Below are positions 22,385-34,849 of a stretch of DNA of 64,000 nt, piece after piece. The DNA lies in contig CM060731.1 of NCBI GenBank assembly GCA_030704615.1, positions 25,792,001-25,856,000 on the forward strand, written 5' to 3'. Positions within the stretch are counted from its first letter, which is position 1, and each line of letters opens with the position of its first letter. The position numbers and the translations under genes were made by a program. Below the pieces are notes generated by a model. It searched no databases, had not been told where the DNA came from, and worked only from the letters and a program-made list of their open reading frames with translations. Source of the stretch: Takakia lepidozioides (lineage: Eukaryota; Streptophyta; Takakiopsida; Takakiales; Takakiaceae).

Positions 22385-24430
22385 AAGAAGGGGCATAAAT
22401 CCCCTTCTGTCTAATTCTAATCTAGTTCTTAGTGAAGGTCTTGTTGTTATTCTGGTTCTCCCACACAGGTTGGCTACATCCATGCTGTTTATGATCAGAG
22501 TTCATAAAGCCCTCATCCATGCCGCAGCGGAAGAGAAGACATGGATGGGACAAGTGAAAGTGTTTCCTGCATAGTACAACAGGCCTGACTAGGGTTCTGT
22601 CTTGTATCAGCTAAGTTTTCATGCTGATGCAGTCACTCAAACAGCTCACCAGCAGGTTTATGATAGCCTATGAGGTCAACACTTGCACACAGTATCTGCT
22701 TGAACCCCCTTTCGTAATCACTGAAAAATGCAAGACAACATGGATCTAACATACAGTGCAGGCCTGATAATTCTCTGTAACTCATGGTCTTTCATTTATC
22801 TCTCAACTGGCCCTCCCTTCATCATTCTTTTGCTGTGCAACTCTCCCTTCTTCCCAATGTTTTCTCTCCCCTTTCTGATGCAGATACCCTGGTTCTTTCT
22901 ATCAGCCAAGGTAGCTCATTCACAGTTGTTCTACTAATCTACCCTCAACAGTGTGTATGCTGCAGACATACCTGATACCCTAATTCTAACAATTGCATGC
23001 CCTATCCCTCATTTCTAACCTATGGCAAGTGCAGCAAATCCCTTTGTTAATCTCCCTATACTGTCCAAATTGCAGGCATGCTTAACTCTAGAACCCTAAT
23101 GCACAGTTTGTTCCAGATTCAGTGTACTGAATCATAAAATCTAAAGCAAAACAAACACTATGCATTTAGTGATCGTGGGTGGGCTGCATCTGCCTTCTAT
23201 CACCATTCCCAAAGACACATGCATCATCTCACATCCTCTCTGCACCATCCTGGTTTGAAGTCCAGGCCACCATTCCATTCCATTTTTCAAAATGTTCTCA
23301 TGCTCTCTCTACCAACTCCAGAGCCCTAAAGCATTTCAGCAACATCTATCTAAGTAGAAGAAGAAGCAAAACCTTCACACTTAACTGATATATACCCCTG
23401 TTCAAGCAGTGGGTTCCATGCTCGAGCTGGCACCTCACCCTCCCTGACATCGGCCGCCCTAATACTTGCTGTCACTTGCATCCGCTGACGCTTCTCCAAA
23501 ATGAAGATCTTGCATACTAAATTCTCCATTGTCGCAGTACCCCAGTCTACATTAATCGCTAATCTTAAGAGTTCATCAAAGCCTGACAGTTCTGCTCTCT
23601 CCTGGCAGCCCCCTTACCATCTTGCCAGACAACTCTTGTTTCTCCCCTCATTACTTCTATCTTACCCTAAGATAAGATCTCCAACTTTGACAACAAGCTA
23701 CTGTGGCCACAGCCCTTATGCATATCTATAGTCGTTCCCCCCACAACTCTCCTCATCTCTCAACAGGCCTAGATCTATATCCCTTCAAGGCAGTGACAGC
23801 ACCGCCCTTCCTTTCTGTCAACAGTACATAGTGTCAAAGTGCTCAGTCCACCGCAGACCTATCCTCCAGCGATCCCCACTCTTTAAAGTAGCCTAGTGAT
23901 AATGGCACCGCCTTCCTTCATCTGGCACGAGCACATTTCACCAAGCTGTTTCCTTGTAGGCTTATCCTCCAGCAAGCTCGACGTCAAGAATTCATCAAGA
24001 CAGAAGCGGCACCGCTTCTCCTTCTGGATGGTGCACAAATTACCACGCTGCCCTGATGAGCTCATCAGGCTTCAAAGTAAATCCAGCCAGCACAGCAGGG
24101 TTAGTCACCTTTAACAAAACAGCTCTGCTAATCCATTGCAGCACCTGCACATCTTCCCGCAATCTTTTCCCTCGTCATCTTCCCCGTGAATCTAGGGCAA
24201 CATCAGATGAATGACATCCCCTTAACGAATGAAAAATACAAGGGGTTCACATCCTTCAAACATAAATGACTTAGGAAAATTCAACTCTAGGCCTCATATT
24301 TCTTCCCTGCACACCCATAAAACTCAGAGTGAGTGGCAAACATCATTCCCCCACTGGTTTCACACTACACTAAAGTCACATTACTAATACAGACGCGTCT
24401 TGAACATGCTCGACTTCCTCTTTTTCTACT
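22385..24430. other. Intergenic, no gene found
   Basis: Pyrimidine-rich DNA with many short open frames but no recognisable protein. A phrase at about 22,480-22,570 could be a short exon-like stretch (HKALIHAAAEEKTWMGQVKV) but lacks context. Confidence 0.35.
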
Positions 24431-24439
24431 AGAGAATTG

Positions 24440-24765
24440 GTCCAGATTAGACGCCTCCATAGCGCTGGAATGGCGCCAAGAAAAATGCGACACATAGAAA
24501 GGCCGACCACAGAGAAGGCATTGCACCACATAAGAGTACGAGCTCGGACACGCCTAATTTACAACCTGAACTGATTAAAAGAAGGCGCCGAGAGAACGCG
24601 CCACAGAAGATCCGCAGCTTGAACGCGCCTTCACAACCTCAACTCATAAAGAAGGCACCAAAAAAAGCGCCACAGAAGAGCGGTAGCTCGAATGCGCATT
24701 CACCATCTTTATTCATAAATAAGGCACCGAGAGAAGACTCATTCCCAACCTCAACTCACAAAGAG
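24440..24765. repeat. 70-bp degenerate tandem repeat
   Basis: About four units of a 70-bp repeat. GAAGGCGCCG at 24,581, GAAGGCACCA at 24,651 and TAAGGCACCG at 24,720 mark successive units. Each carries CGCCACAGAAGA, a GCTCGAAxGCGC-type phrase and CCTCAACTCATAAA. The first and last units are more diverged. No coding potential is evident. Confidence 0.75.
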
Positions 24766-24769
24766 GACG

Positions 24770-25440
24770 TTGAGACAAGACGCATGTACTTTTGAGGCTA
24801 ATTGCATGCTTTCCAATGACCACGCTTGTCAATGGACATTTATCTTAAATTTAGGGGAATGTAGCTTCATTGTAAGAGAAACAACTTTGTTCTTATGCTT
24901 AGGCTACTTGAAGGGTGTATGATCATATTGGCTGATGTCGTGCGTCTTTGAAAATTTAAAATAATAATACTAACATTTCGTCATAATATCCGACTAATCA
25001 CCACAAATGTCAAATGATATTTAAAAACATATTCTCAGTATGACTTTAATAAGCTTCATTTTAGCGTTTCGGGAATATTTTTATAAAACTTACATGAATT
25101 GAGCTTCAATAATAATAATAATAATAAATATCTATTCATTTTTATATCTCATTTACATGCCATGGAACTTAAATAAATTCATGATTTTTAACACTAGTTG
25201 GTCATTTTCAATCGGCTATTGTATCACATCACTGCTGCGATATCTAGACTCAAGCCGGCATGACAAAATACAGACTTTCATCAAAACTTCGGGCTCGACT
25301 ACTCTGCTTATACTCAAAACTGTACTACTGAGAACAGCCAAATATCCTTCTTTTGGATTTTTAGGAGATGAATGGCTTGTAGCAACTATCCAATGCATTT
25401 GAATAACCAAATACCCCATGATAAGAAAGAACAATTGTTA
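24770..25440. other. AT-rich intergenic DNA with an AAT microsatellite
   Basis: A run of AAT trinucleotides lies at about 25,107-25,127. No gene is visible. Confidence 0.5.
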
Positions 25441-25448
25441 TGCACTTG

Positions 25449-25624
25449 AGTAGGAAGCCCAGTGGTTGGATGTTTGTGCCTTGCATGTGCATAACCTAGG
25501 TGATCCCAAGTTCAATCCTTCAACATATACCCTCAAACCGTCCATTGGGCCCTCGATGGCATGTGTGTTGAGCAGTAGGCTCTGTAAATTCACTGGACAT
25601 TAAATAAACTTTATCTTATCTTAT
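25449..25624 (+). repeat. tRNA-derived SINE
   Basis: The A box region GGAAGCCCAGTGGTTGGATG starts at 25,453; the B box AAGTTCAATCC is at 25,508-25,518. The body ends in a simple TTTATCTTATCTTAT tail at about 25,609-25,624. The head resembles the SINE at 10,811 but the body and tail differ, so it is either another subfamily or another SINE sharing the same tRNA ancestor. Confidence 0.65.
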
Positions 25625-25629
25625 ATACA

Positions 25630-27175
25630 CTCTTTCAACTTGAAAAAAAAAAGATAAAAGATGTGATCTTAATCATAGATTATATACATGAAGATGACAC
25701 TACTATACAAAATACAAAAAAAACGTGGGTTGATATGTCATGCAATGTTTAATGTTATATATCCGACCATTACAAACATCTTATCATTGAAGATTAACTT
25801 AAATATATAGTCAAGATATCAGATTTGGTGTAAACCCGGTCATTTGTGAGTGTGACAAACTTCTTGCACACTTTAAGTAGAAGATACATGATGAAAAGAA
25901 AACAATTAGTCTATGTGGGGTTTAAAATTAATCTATGTTTGATGGCCCCCTTCCAAAAGACAATAAAATATTTTGATAAAATATTTCTATACTTGTTTGT
26001 GCATTCATGTAGTGAAAGATTGAGATTGCATGTGCATAATCCATAATTTTGTATATGTAAGTTTGATGGGGTCATTAGTGCGTATTATTAATTAGTTGAA
26101 TCTCGAGTGGATGATCTCATGAAGGAGTTGAAGCAAATGTCAGCCTACTCTTGTTCTAACAAGGGTGACGCTAGTGAATTGCACTACAAAATCTCTTTTT
26201 GTTTTATATCGTTAGTCTTAGAGGAAGAGATGTTAGTCGAGTACAATACAAAATTAACTATTCATTTGTTTCATTATACTAGTGTGACCAAATAGTTGGC
26301 TCAAAGCTAGTCATCCCCTCTTCAGAGACTTTAAAGTCGCTTTAATTTTTTCCTACAGTCGTTGGCAGTTCTAGCAACCAGTGAGTTCCTAGAGTTCTCC
26401 CTACAACAGGTGGTGATTCAAGATGTAGTTATGCCTACAGCTTGTGGCGGCACAAGCTGTCAGATAAATCATCTATTTTTTCTTTGCTTTCTTTCTGCTC
26501 TATCATTTTCTTCTAACTTTTCATGCAACTCTTCCTCTTTGCCCTCGTGATTAGCAACCTCTCATCAACTTTATCTCAACTTTATCTTGTTTTTCTAGTT
26601 TTATACTTAATTTTAGATATATCACGATTATCTACTCGATTATAAAGAAACAAATTCTCAATTAAACACTATTTTAACTAATTCTGGACTTTTGTTTGGT
26701 CCAAAAATAATATGAGAAATATGACTAAACAAAATTTATTATTGAAATAAAGCGATATATATGATTGTTTGGCTATTTTATGCACAATATAACCATGAAC
26801 AATAATCCTCCAAACATTTTTTGGAGACAATATAAGTATGTATTGTGGTTTAGAAGAAGATCCACTGCCAAGTTGACGTTCATGAAAAAAATCATGGAAT
26901 GATGCAATTAATTACACCATGATGTGAGGTCAGATATTTAAAACTTTTTGCACAAAATGGTTGTCATATCAGATGACATACAAAACCAAACATAGAACAA
27001 TCATGGCATGTGATGAAGAAGATGACATGAAAGAATGAGTCCGCATACATTGATGATAAACATTAATATTTTATTAGAGATTGCAACTTTGGCGTTGCAG
27101 TCACACATAATGTAACGTCAACTGTACATCCGTTGGACTTAATGTTATCCAGCGGCTCGAAGCCATACAACGGCT
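25630..27175. other. AT-rich intergenic DNA, no gene found
   Basis: Only short frames without domains are seen. No repeat structure is evident by eye. Confidence 0.4.
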
Positions 27176-27179
27176 TACA

Positions 27180-28110
27180 CTAACCCATTAATATTACAGA
27201 GCCTCCTCCCAAACGGCTCACAGTAAAAGCATGTGTTTGAAGACGCCTCCGGTTACCACAACCACTTGCAACGGTCTCCGCACCAGAGGAAACGAAAATA
27301 CTTTCGGAGAACTCGAACCTAGTAGTAACATTATCATTCGAAATGTTATTTGAAACTCTACTTGTTGAATCTCTTGATGCCCTTGAAGCCTGCCGGGAAG
27401 CCCGCCATTCTTGCCAATCACGAAGGGAAATGTGGAACATTTGTAGAAAAAATAATAAAGTCAAAGTGCAAGTGGAAGACATTTTCAAGATCAAATTCTC
27501 CATAAACAACAAACAATCAGGTTCCTTTTGTTGTGGGATCCAAACACGAGGATCAACATATCTTCTATACCAAGCCCAATAGGCATGGTCACGACCAATA
27601 GGCTTACAAGAACACTTGGCAGGGTTCTCGCTGATGTAATCTACGACTGTTGAAGGTGCAGCCATTTTCAATATATATGGCCACACAGCTTTTGACATAT
27701 CATCCAGGTCAACCAAGCCCTTTGGTGATGGCTTGTATGAAATAGGGAAGAATCTAGTATTTGGTGGGTTTCGAAGGCCTTTTGATGGCTCATCATCGAC
27801 AAGGAGTATTTGTCCCTGCGTTGCAAAGGGTGTACCAGGGTACTTGGCAAGAACAGTGCGAATATCCTTTAACGAGATATTTCATCCCAGGCATAATGTA
27901 ACCTGTAGTGTCTTTGCAATCCTCAGCTGACCAGATGAAGCAAAACTTCTTTGCAATTTTCGTAGGAACTAAGCACTCGAGCATCCTACAAAGAACATCT
28001 CTTTCAGCACATGATCAGATCGCCACGTGAAAATGCATGAACGCAAGGTTGAGAAACTCCAAGAACTCAAATTCATCAGAAGCAGAGAAAATATTGAACA
28101 GCGTTTAGAG
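27180..28110 (-). pseudogene. NIF/FCP1-like HAD-family phosphatase pseudogene
   Basis: On the minus strand the reading matches the back half of plant NLI-interacting-factor/FCP1-like phosphatases: FEFLEFLNLAFMHFHVAI, then a TGA (28,017-28,015) where the family has Trp, SCAERDVL, KKFCFIWSAEDC, then after a +1 frameshift near 27,870 DIRTVLAKYPG, ILLVDDEPSKGLRNPPNTRF (the conserved DD motif followed by the NPP turn) and FFPISY. The frame then continues as one 178-codon stretch (27,716-27,180) with YISENPAKC and a Ser/Arg-rich tail. These enzymes dephosphorylate proteins such as the RNA polymerase II tail. The N-terminal catalytic DxDxT loop is not found here. The stop and the frameshift make the copy dead. 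Confidence 0.7.
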
Positions 28111-28119
28111 GACATGTGA

Positions 28120-30575
28120 GTCAGTTCAATTGGAAATGAAGTTGTTGCAAGTATATGAAAGATCTTCTTTGAAGACAAAATTTGATAGTAAGAAGCAACA
28201 TCTAGATAAGTAAAATCAACTTTGAAATCTATTCGTGTTAATAATTACGTCAATTCATTCTAAATGTTAAACCATCGAGTGGTTTATAACCTACTCCAAT
28301 AGTTATCATTACTCCAATCCCCTACCACGTGGATGCTGACATGACATAGTTGTCAAACCATCCGGTGGTTTATAAGCATGAATCATCTTAGTGTCGTTCC
28401 AAAAATTCATTCAGACCAAGGTAATACATATACAATGAATTATTTCGAAAGACTCTCATCCATCCCTTGCAGACTACTTGGAGCCTCCTCTGCTCGTTTT
28501 CAGAAAGACGTGCAAATATCTTTTCCATATCAATATGGTTCTAGAGGTCTTTCCTGCTCTCTCCCCACGGAAATGAATTTCTCGCCAGATCAAATGTAAG
28601 CTATGAGATGAGCGCAGAAGATGAGACATGAATGCAACGATCTAGGGTTGTAAGAAAGCATTCGCGGCGTTGGAATTCTTGAAGGTGGTATTCCCAGTGG
28701 GTGGTGTCATGTGGATGTTATAAAGTTTTTATTTGTTATTTTTTCTAACTGGACCCAGATCAAATTTTGGTGGGTAAACTTGTCAGCTCTCTTTCTCTTA
28801 CATGCATATACGCACCTACTTATTTTTCTCTCATTTGATGGAGGAGGTTGAAGACACGAGTCAAGAAACATTGTGTAGTGTTATGGGGAAAGGTAAAAGT
28901 GGACCAACTTATTAATACTTTCTCTAGAGATCCCAGTAGCTTGCTGCCATTTGTGCAGCTCGATCTGAATCTGCAGCGGCTCTGAGAAGTGCTGGAAGGA
29001 TTCCAAATGTGTGACTCCTACTATTTGTTTCTTTTGTAAACTTTAAAGCCACTTAAAGTGAGGAATGACATTCTTAAAAGTGTTTGTGGCCTGACTCGTT
29101 GCGGACCACTGTTGTATGCTTTATTAGTCCGATACACTCAATCGTCTGATACACTTACGTCCTCATTTATGTGTGTTTAATCTGGCCGAATCTATTTGTT
29201 TAACTTGGTTGACACGGGTTGTAGATTGTCATTCAAGGGATGTCACCATGTGATCCAAACTTGGTTGTTAGCAGTTGGTCGGAGGCTGTCCACCCCTATA
29301 TTGCATTAATGTGTGGAGATGTGTTTGTGTTCAAACTAATAATGGGACAGTAATATTGCTCAATGAATTTATATGAAAAAAGATTTGTATCCTGCATTTT
29401 GTGGCAAACCCCTCGTAAAATCTGTGCCAATGTTGGCTTAACTTATTGTATGTCTACAATCCCCAAAATTATCAAAATAGACTTATTTGATATTTGAAGC
29501 AATAGAAGGAGAAGTGTTGGAATAATAAATTGTGTTATACCTTAGCAATTCTGCATCAATATTGTCCACCATTTCAAAAAGCATCAAAGCTAATATAGTT
29601 GTTGATTTTAAACAATTGTAGGAGAGTTACGGGAAAGAAATTACATGGGAAAATAAGACAATAAATTGACAATAAGACAAACACAAGATGGATTAAATAT
29701 AATTTGTCGTTTTGACCTATATAACTACATCGTATACTATTGACAAAATGTGTCTATATTGAATGTATGGCTGTTCAGAATAATCTTAGGTGAAATATAC
29801 TAATATCATAGATATGTTCACAAAAGTTTGTTGCAAAATGCTAGGAATTAATATGGAGGCTGCTTAAGCAATGACAAACTATCTTGTATAAATCATGGAA
29901 ATTGGAGAGTATCATGTCATAACTTATCTGCAATTACGATGAGAGCCATTGATAACAGTAAAAAAACCACACTAATAATGTTATTAATACCACCATGGTA
30001 TTCAGATATCAACCAATATTAATGTTTTTTCCTATTATCGCAATCGGAGGAAGGCCTCAATACCAGTACCAATCTAGTATTTGTGCGATACAGTCCAACA
30101 CTACAATCAAACCTGATTTTACATAGAAAAATATAGAAGCGTCCCACGTCAAAGTCGCATAATAGAAATATTAAGGGCCATGGAATATAAGTGTCAGGCT
30201 TGGTTTGCAAAGGATTTTGCCAAAGATCGCCCTAGTGCACATTCAAATAGATGATATAATTGGAGAGAGGTGTCTAGCAAGGTCCTTCTCAATAGAAAGG
30301 GATGGCAGGGATCCTTCCTTGGTCGGCAGCCATGACCATCCTCATCTACAACTTTATGCATTCAACGCACCCCTTCCTCACAGTCCCTATCCATGTCCAA
30401 GATTGCTCTACCACCATTCATTCACCAAATTCTTCTTAATATTTCAGAAGTCGTTAATTCAGCCCACTTGCAATTATCATCTCTCCTGATCCCAGGTCAT
30501 GGCTTGCATGCAATAGTCATATGCCTTTGGACACCGTGTTTGTACGGTCGATTTTTAATACGTTTTCTTTTTTCA
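28120..30575. other. Intergenic, no gene found
   Basis: AT-rich DNA. The phrase CATCGAGTGGTTTATAA and a diverged CATCCGGTGGTTTATAA occur about 80 bp apart (28,272 and 28,356), a small repeat. No gene is seen. Confidence 0.4.
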
Positions 30576-30579
30576 TAGC

Positions 30580-31140
30580 TTAACCCTTAAACGCCCACAT
30601 TGTCATGTTTGACCTTTTTTAAACCTGACCCCTCAGCCGAAAAGTCGGTGTAAAATTCGGGAAAAGCTGAATCTTTGAAAATTGACCGGACGTTCTATGG
30701 CCACCTCTTTGCTGTAACGCCCTTTGCGTCTCCCAAGTGTGAATATCAGAGCATCTTGACAGTCAGCCCTTCCGCTAAACCTTCCGGCATCGGTGCCTGT
30801 GGAGCTCCACGTGTGGGACCTTCCGCTTGCAGTACCACCTTCCGCTACCACCTTCCGGAACAAAGTGCCTATGAACCGCCATGTGTAAAACCTTCCGGTG
30901 CAGCACCACCTTCCGCAACAATCTTCCGGTGCAGAGGGAGGCTGAGCAACACGTGGGGCAATTGGGCGCCACGTCAGGGAATGCCCGGCCCGTGGGCATT
31001 CATAGGCCCTCGGGCTCCCGCCCTCGTGCCGGACCTCACGCACAGGAATGCCCTCGGCCCGAACATTCCCCCTCATGTAGATCCTGACTTAAATTCAAGA
31101 AAATCGGAAGAGATCTAGCGGTTTTGCACCCCGTCTGACA
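30580..31140. repeat. GC-rich segment with interspersed CCTTCCG units
   Basis: CCTTCCG occurs nine or so times between 30,766 and 30,930 (for example GGGACCTTCCGCTTGCAG, ACCACCTTCCGCTACC, AAACCTTCCGGTGCAG), spaced irregularly by about 12-30 bp. The segment is sharply GC-rich against AT-rich flanks and begins with TTAACCCTTAAACGCCCAC at 30,582. Open frames occur on both strands across it because of its composition; none shows a domain. Confidence 0.55.
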
Positions 31141-31144
31141 TATT

Positions 31145-32350
31145 TTGGGTATCCTTGCAAAAAATCAATTTGCAGCTAGTTATTTTATTTTTCAGTAACG
31201 GTTTTCAAATCTTTTTTCCATGAAAGTTACCATACAAATACATGTATTATTATACAAAGTATTCGTAGAATACTAAGATTGTAAGTAGAATATTCATACT
31301 AGACCAAAAGAGAAAGACGATGGGGGAGTACCGGTATGGCGGTGGTATATAAAGGTCTATATCAGCCTGGTCTAGTATCTCGCTAAGTATAGCATGTGTA
31401 TACATACCAGTGCATATACTAACACTTAAAACAGTCTTTTGCCTATATACCATATCACCAGTGCTATCAACACGGCTTCATGACCATGCTAGAGAGTGGC
31501 CGCTTTATAAAGTGATGGATGGTATGATTTAGAGCACTTTATAGATTTTGTCCTACATTCAGTATGCACATGATCAGCTTGTTGGATATCCAATCAGTGT
31601 GATGTAAAAATGTTGACCTATTTTCCCACACAGAATGCTTAAGAAAATATTTCCTGTTAGTTACGTTGATTATATTCATTTTTGGACGTAGGATGTGTAA
31701 GAGCTGCAGCAGAAGAAAACTACCTCACATATATCGTTGAGTTATGGTAGTGTTGGTACCAGTACTATCACCCCATAAGAATGCCGATATGCCTACGGCT
31801 GTCCCATACCAAACAAAACACACCAACACCGATGTTAATGCAACTAAGCTAATCACGATTAGGTCCCCCCTTCTTGTTCACTATCTATCTCAAATTATGT
31901 TGATTTATTACAATTAATTATCTCAGTGATACATTATCACCGCCATGGAGGAAAATGCCCACGTTGATTTGGTTGTTTACATACTTGAACACGGCCCATA
32001 TCAATAGACTCCCATCACTACTAGATAATGGGGATTTACTCATAGAACTCCCTCGATTAATTTCCCTCGCGTTTGCCACATTTTGGCTGTTTATTGGAAA
32101 TGACGATTTATTCATTTATGAGGCAAGTGGTAAGAAATGTGGGAAAAGAATGAGGATATAAATATGGGATACTTTCTTGAGCAAAAAATGAGGTAATTGT
32201 TAAAGCTTACATCAAAGCTATGTCATGTTTTACTTGTCCTTGTGACTACACTACCTCATAGTTGTAGTTTTGGTGTGAAAGTCATTTTCAGCTTTCACGA
32301 TTCGTACCATATATGTTGGTCATATCGACCTCCTTAACTATTCATGTTTA
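31145..32350. other. Intergenic, no gene found
   Basis: AT-rich DNA with no recognisable coding or structural element. Confidence 0.4.
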
Positions 32351-32357
32351 TCCAAGA

Positions 32358-32840
32358 CACTAGTACAAATAACGGGTTTCATGACATTTTTTTTTACTGT
32401 TTTCATGACTCTTTTGATCATTGTGACTCATTTCTGACTCTTTTGCAAAGAGTCAGGCAGACCGTGTCCATACGATGACTCTAATATCCGCGTCGTGAAT
32501 ATGACTCTGGGTGACATCCCCTAGTGAGTAAGATACATGACCCTGTTTTTCGTCACGTTCATGACTGTTTTCTAGCAACACACGACTCTCCCCGGACTGC
32601 GACGTGTCAATTTCAGATGATGACAGGTGTAGGGATGACGCTATCTCGCACGCATGCCACAACGAGCCACGTGTTCACGTTGAGCAATACCACGTGTTGG
32701 ATGTAGCAACTTTTCGAGAGTCATGGATCTGACTGTGGATGCGTTCATGCCCGGATACGTGGCGCTCTCTATATGGTTTCAGGTAGGAATAGGAAACTAC
32801 CCTAGTCATGAGCATGACCATTTTTAAACTGCACTACAAC
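32358..32840 (+). mobile_element. CACTA-type miniature element or terminus (degenerate)
   Basis: It starts CACTAGTACAAATAACGG, followed by CATGACATTTTTTTTTACTG and GTTTTCATGACTC. Inside are many GACTC/GAGTC and TCATGAC motifs in both orientations, the usual pattern of CACTA subterminal repeats. The right end is unclear: CACTACAACAGG at 32,832 points the wrong way for a partner terminus. The left terminus matches the inverted end at 63,398 in layout (CACTA, then a T run, then GTTTTCATGACTC), so both belong to one family. Confidence 0.45.
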
Positions 32841-32844
32841 AGGA

Positions 32845-33568
32845 AACAATTACCCTCACAACCTGGTAAAAATCCATAGCCACGCTGCCAGATCAGATGT
32901 TTGCTCACCCATGCATTCCACCCCCGTGCTCCAGCCAGCTACCACCTAAATCAAACTCATAGCAATCAGCTTACAAATACCTAGCCCACAGATATTTGGA
33001 CAGAAACTAAAACAACCAGATTCTAATAGACGACCATACTGTACATTGAACCCTTGGCCATAAAACAATATGATATGCCCTCCTCACCAACAGTGCCTCA
33101 CCATACATACAAATCCTATGAGACACACATTGAAGCTATATGAAATGACTAAACATCTTGTTCTTTCGTAAGGGCCCAAACCTCCCAGAAAACGCCAGGA
33201 CTGCCAACACAACTCGTATGCAATGCCACCAAGTAATTCACCTTCAGGCCTATTTCTTCCTGGCAGCAGTCACAATATCATTCCCATGTCATACATACAC
33301 CATGTATTCCCCCTTTTGCACCCCACCACAAAAGGTCTAAGCAACAACCATTCAATAATTGCAGAAATCCTTGTTACATTCCAGGTCTAAAATATGTGCT
33401 GGACTTCAAAGGTGCTAAGCTGGTAAGAAATTGCCAGTTCCAATTCAATCAAGAAGCAAAGCTCAATTCTCCAAAAGCAACTTGTAACTCTAGCACTTGA
33501 GCACTTAAGCACTTATTTTCCATGTCCTTCCTGCCTCTGGGAAAATGCCAGTTTCATCTTCTCTCTTG
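32845..33568. other. Intergenic DNA left of gypsy-1
   Basis: No gene found. The last five bases (CCTGT, 33,569-33,573) are the likely target duplication of gypsy-1, against CCTGC at 61,073-61,077. Confidence 0.45.
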
Positions 33569-33573
33569 CCTGT

Positions 33574-34218
33574 TGTCAAGGACGAGAACATGACTGAACA
33601 CAAATAAGATATCAGACTAGATGTACAAGACTAGACAAGAAGTCAAGGTCGGCATGGCCGGTAACATGTCACGCTCCTTTAACTGCGCCAACGTGTCTTT
33701 GACATATGGAACCTGCATTACATGGCATGGTGGGTAACCATGAATCAAGATGATCTTTATAACAATGAACAAGAGTACAAGATACTGGAACTCGACTCGA
33801 ATACTGGAATGCTGAAAACTGGACTAGAGTATCGGAAGCTGGACTGGAGTACCTTGTGTTGGCGAGATTGAAGAGTGTCCAGTCTCGCCTCTTATATATA
33901 CTGGATACTAAGAAGCTTCCCCTATAGAGGTTTCTTGATGGAGAAGTTTCCAAGATTAAACAAAAGTTTCTTGATGGAAAAACTTCCTTAAACAAAAGAG
34001 GTATCTTGATGGAGAAGTTTCTTCCAAATGAAGCTTCCTGAGCAGTTTCCCAAGTTACTCTTGGTAATTTGGTAAACTCCCGGCAACTAGGTAATTAATG
34101 ATAAATCATGATAGATCATAATAAATCACAGTAAGTCATGGTAACTTTCGGTAGCATGGTAATTTGATAACTTCTGGTATTTACTCCTGATAAGTTCTTC
34201 TGGGCTATGTCCGTGACA
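33574..34218 (-). repeat. gypsy-1 3' LTR
   Basis: A 645-bp LTR. Plus-strand edges are TGTCAAGGACGAG and GGCTATGTCCGTGACA. It aligns with 56,057-56,213 joined to 60,599-61,072. It carries a segment of about 65 bp at 33,661-33,727 that the other LTR lacks, and several point differences, so the insertion is not recent. A TATATATA tract (about 33,893) lies in the promoter region of the minus-strand element. Confidence 0.9.
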
Positions 34219-34231
34219 TTCACCCCCCTCC
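34219..34231 (-). other. gypsy-1 polypurine tract
   Basis: On the minus strand GGAGGGGGGTGAA directly abuts the TGTCA of the 3' LTR. This is the expected primer site for plus-strand DNA synthesis. Confidence 0.75.
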
Positions 34232-34849
34232 TCTAGCGCCGAGTTCCTCGAAGAGCGGTAAAATCTTGGACTTGCTTAGAGTTGGAGAAAATCCAAAGTC
34301 CGACGAATGGTACTTGCCAAATATTCGGCTCTTCGTTCTTGACTCAAATGATTTATAGGTCCCTGCAACCATTGAACCATCGATAGTGTCCAACACCTTG
34401 AACTTAGGACCACGCAGTGATTTGAGCATTCTGATTTTCGAAGCTGCCTTCAAACATGATTTCGTTGCCCTCTGGGTCCGAAGCCTCAACCTCCAACAGA
34501 ATTATCAGACTTTGAGTAGGCTCCACTTACCGTCGTACGGGGTCCAGACGAGGAAGTACTCGTCGCATTGGTGGCCCATCGTCTTGAGAGTGTCGGCGTG
34601 ATGTTGAAGGTCGTGAGAGTCGGAACGGCAGTTGGGTAAGCGACAACTCCAATATATATAGTTCCTGTGACTCCATGCTGCCAATACAAGATGCAAGAGT
34701 GCTGGAAGTGTAGCTATATATATTGTGTGGTGCTCCTTCCTCCTTAGCGTGTATCAGGTACATTGAATGTGGAGTTTTCTCCTTGAAGCTAACTTGGCTG
34801 ACATCATCGTTGTGACGTCTTATTGATGTGTAGCTCGGAGCTTAGCTGG

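Noticed and set aside
30633-31118. Two 147-codon frames on opposite strands.
   Set aside because: Both arise from GC-rich CCTTCCG repeats and show no family resemblance.
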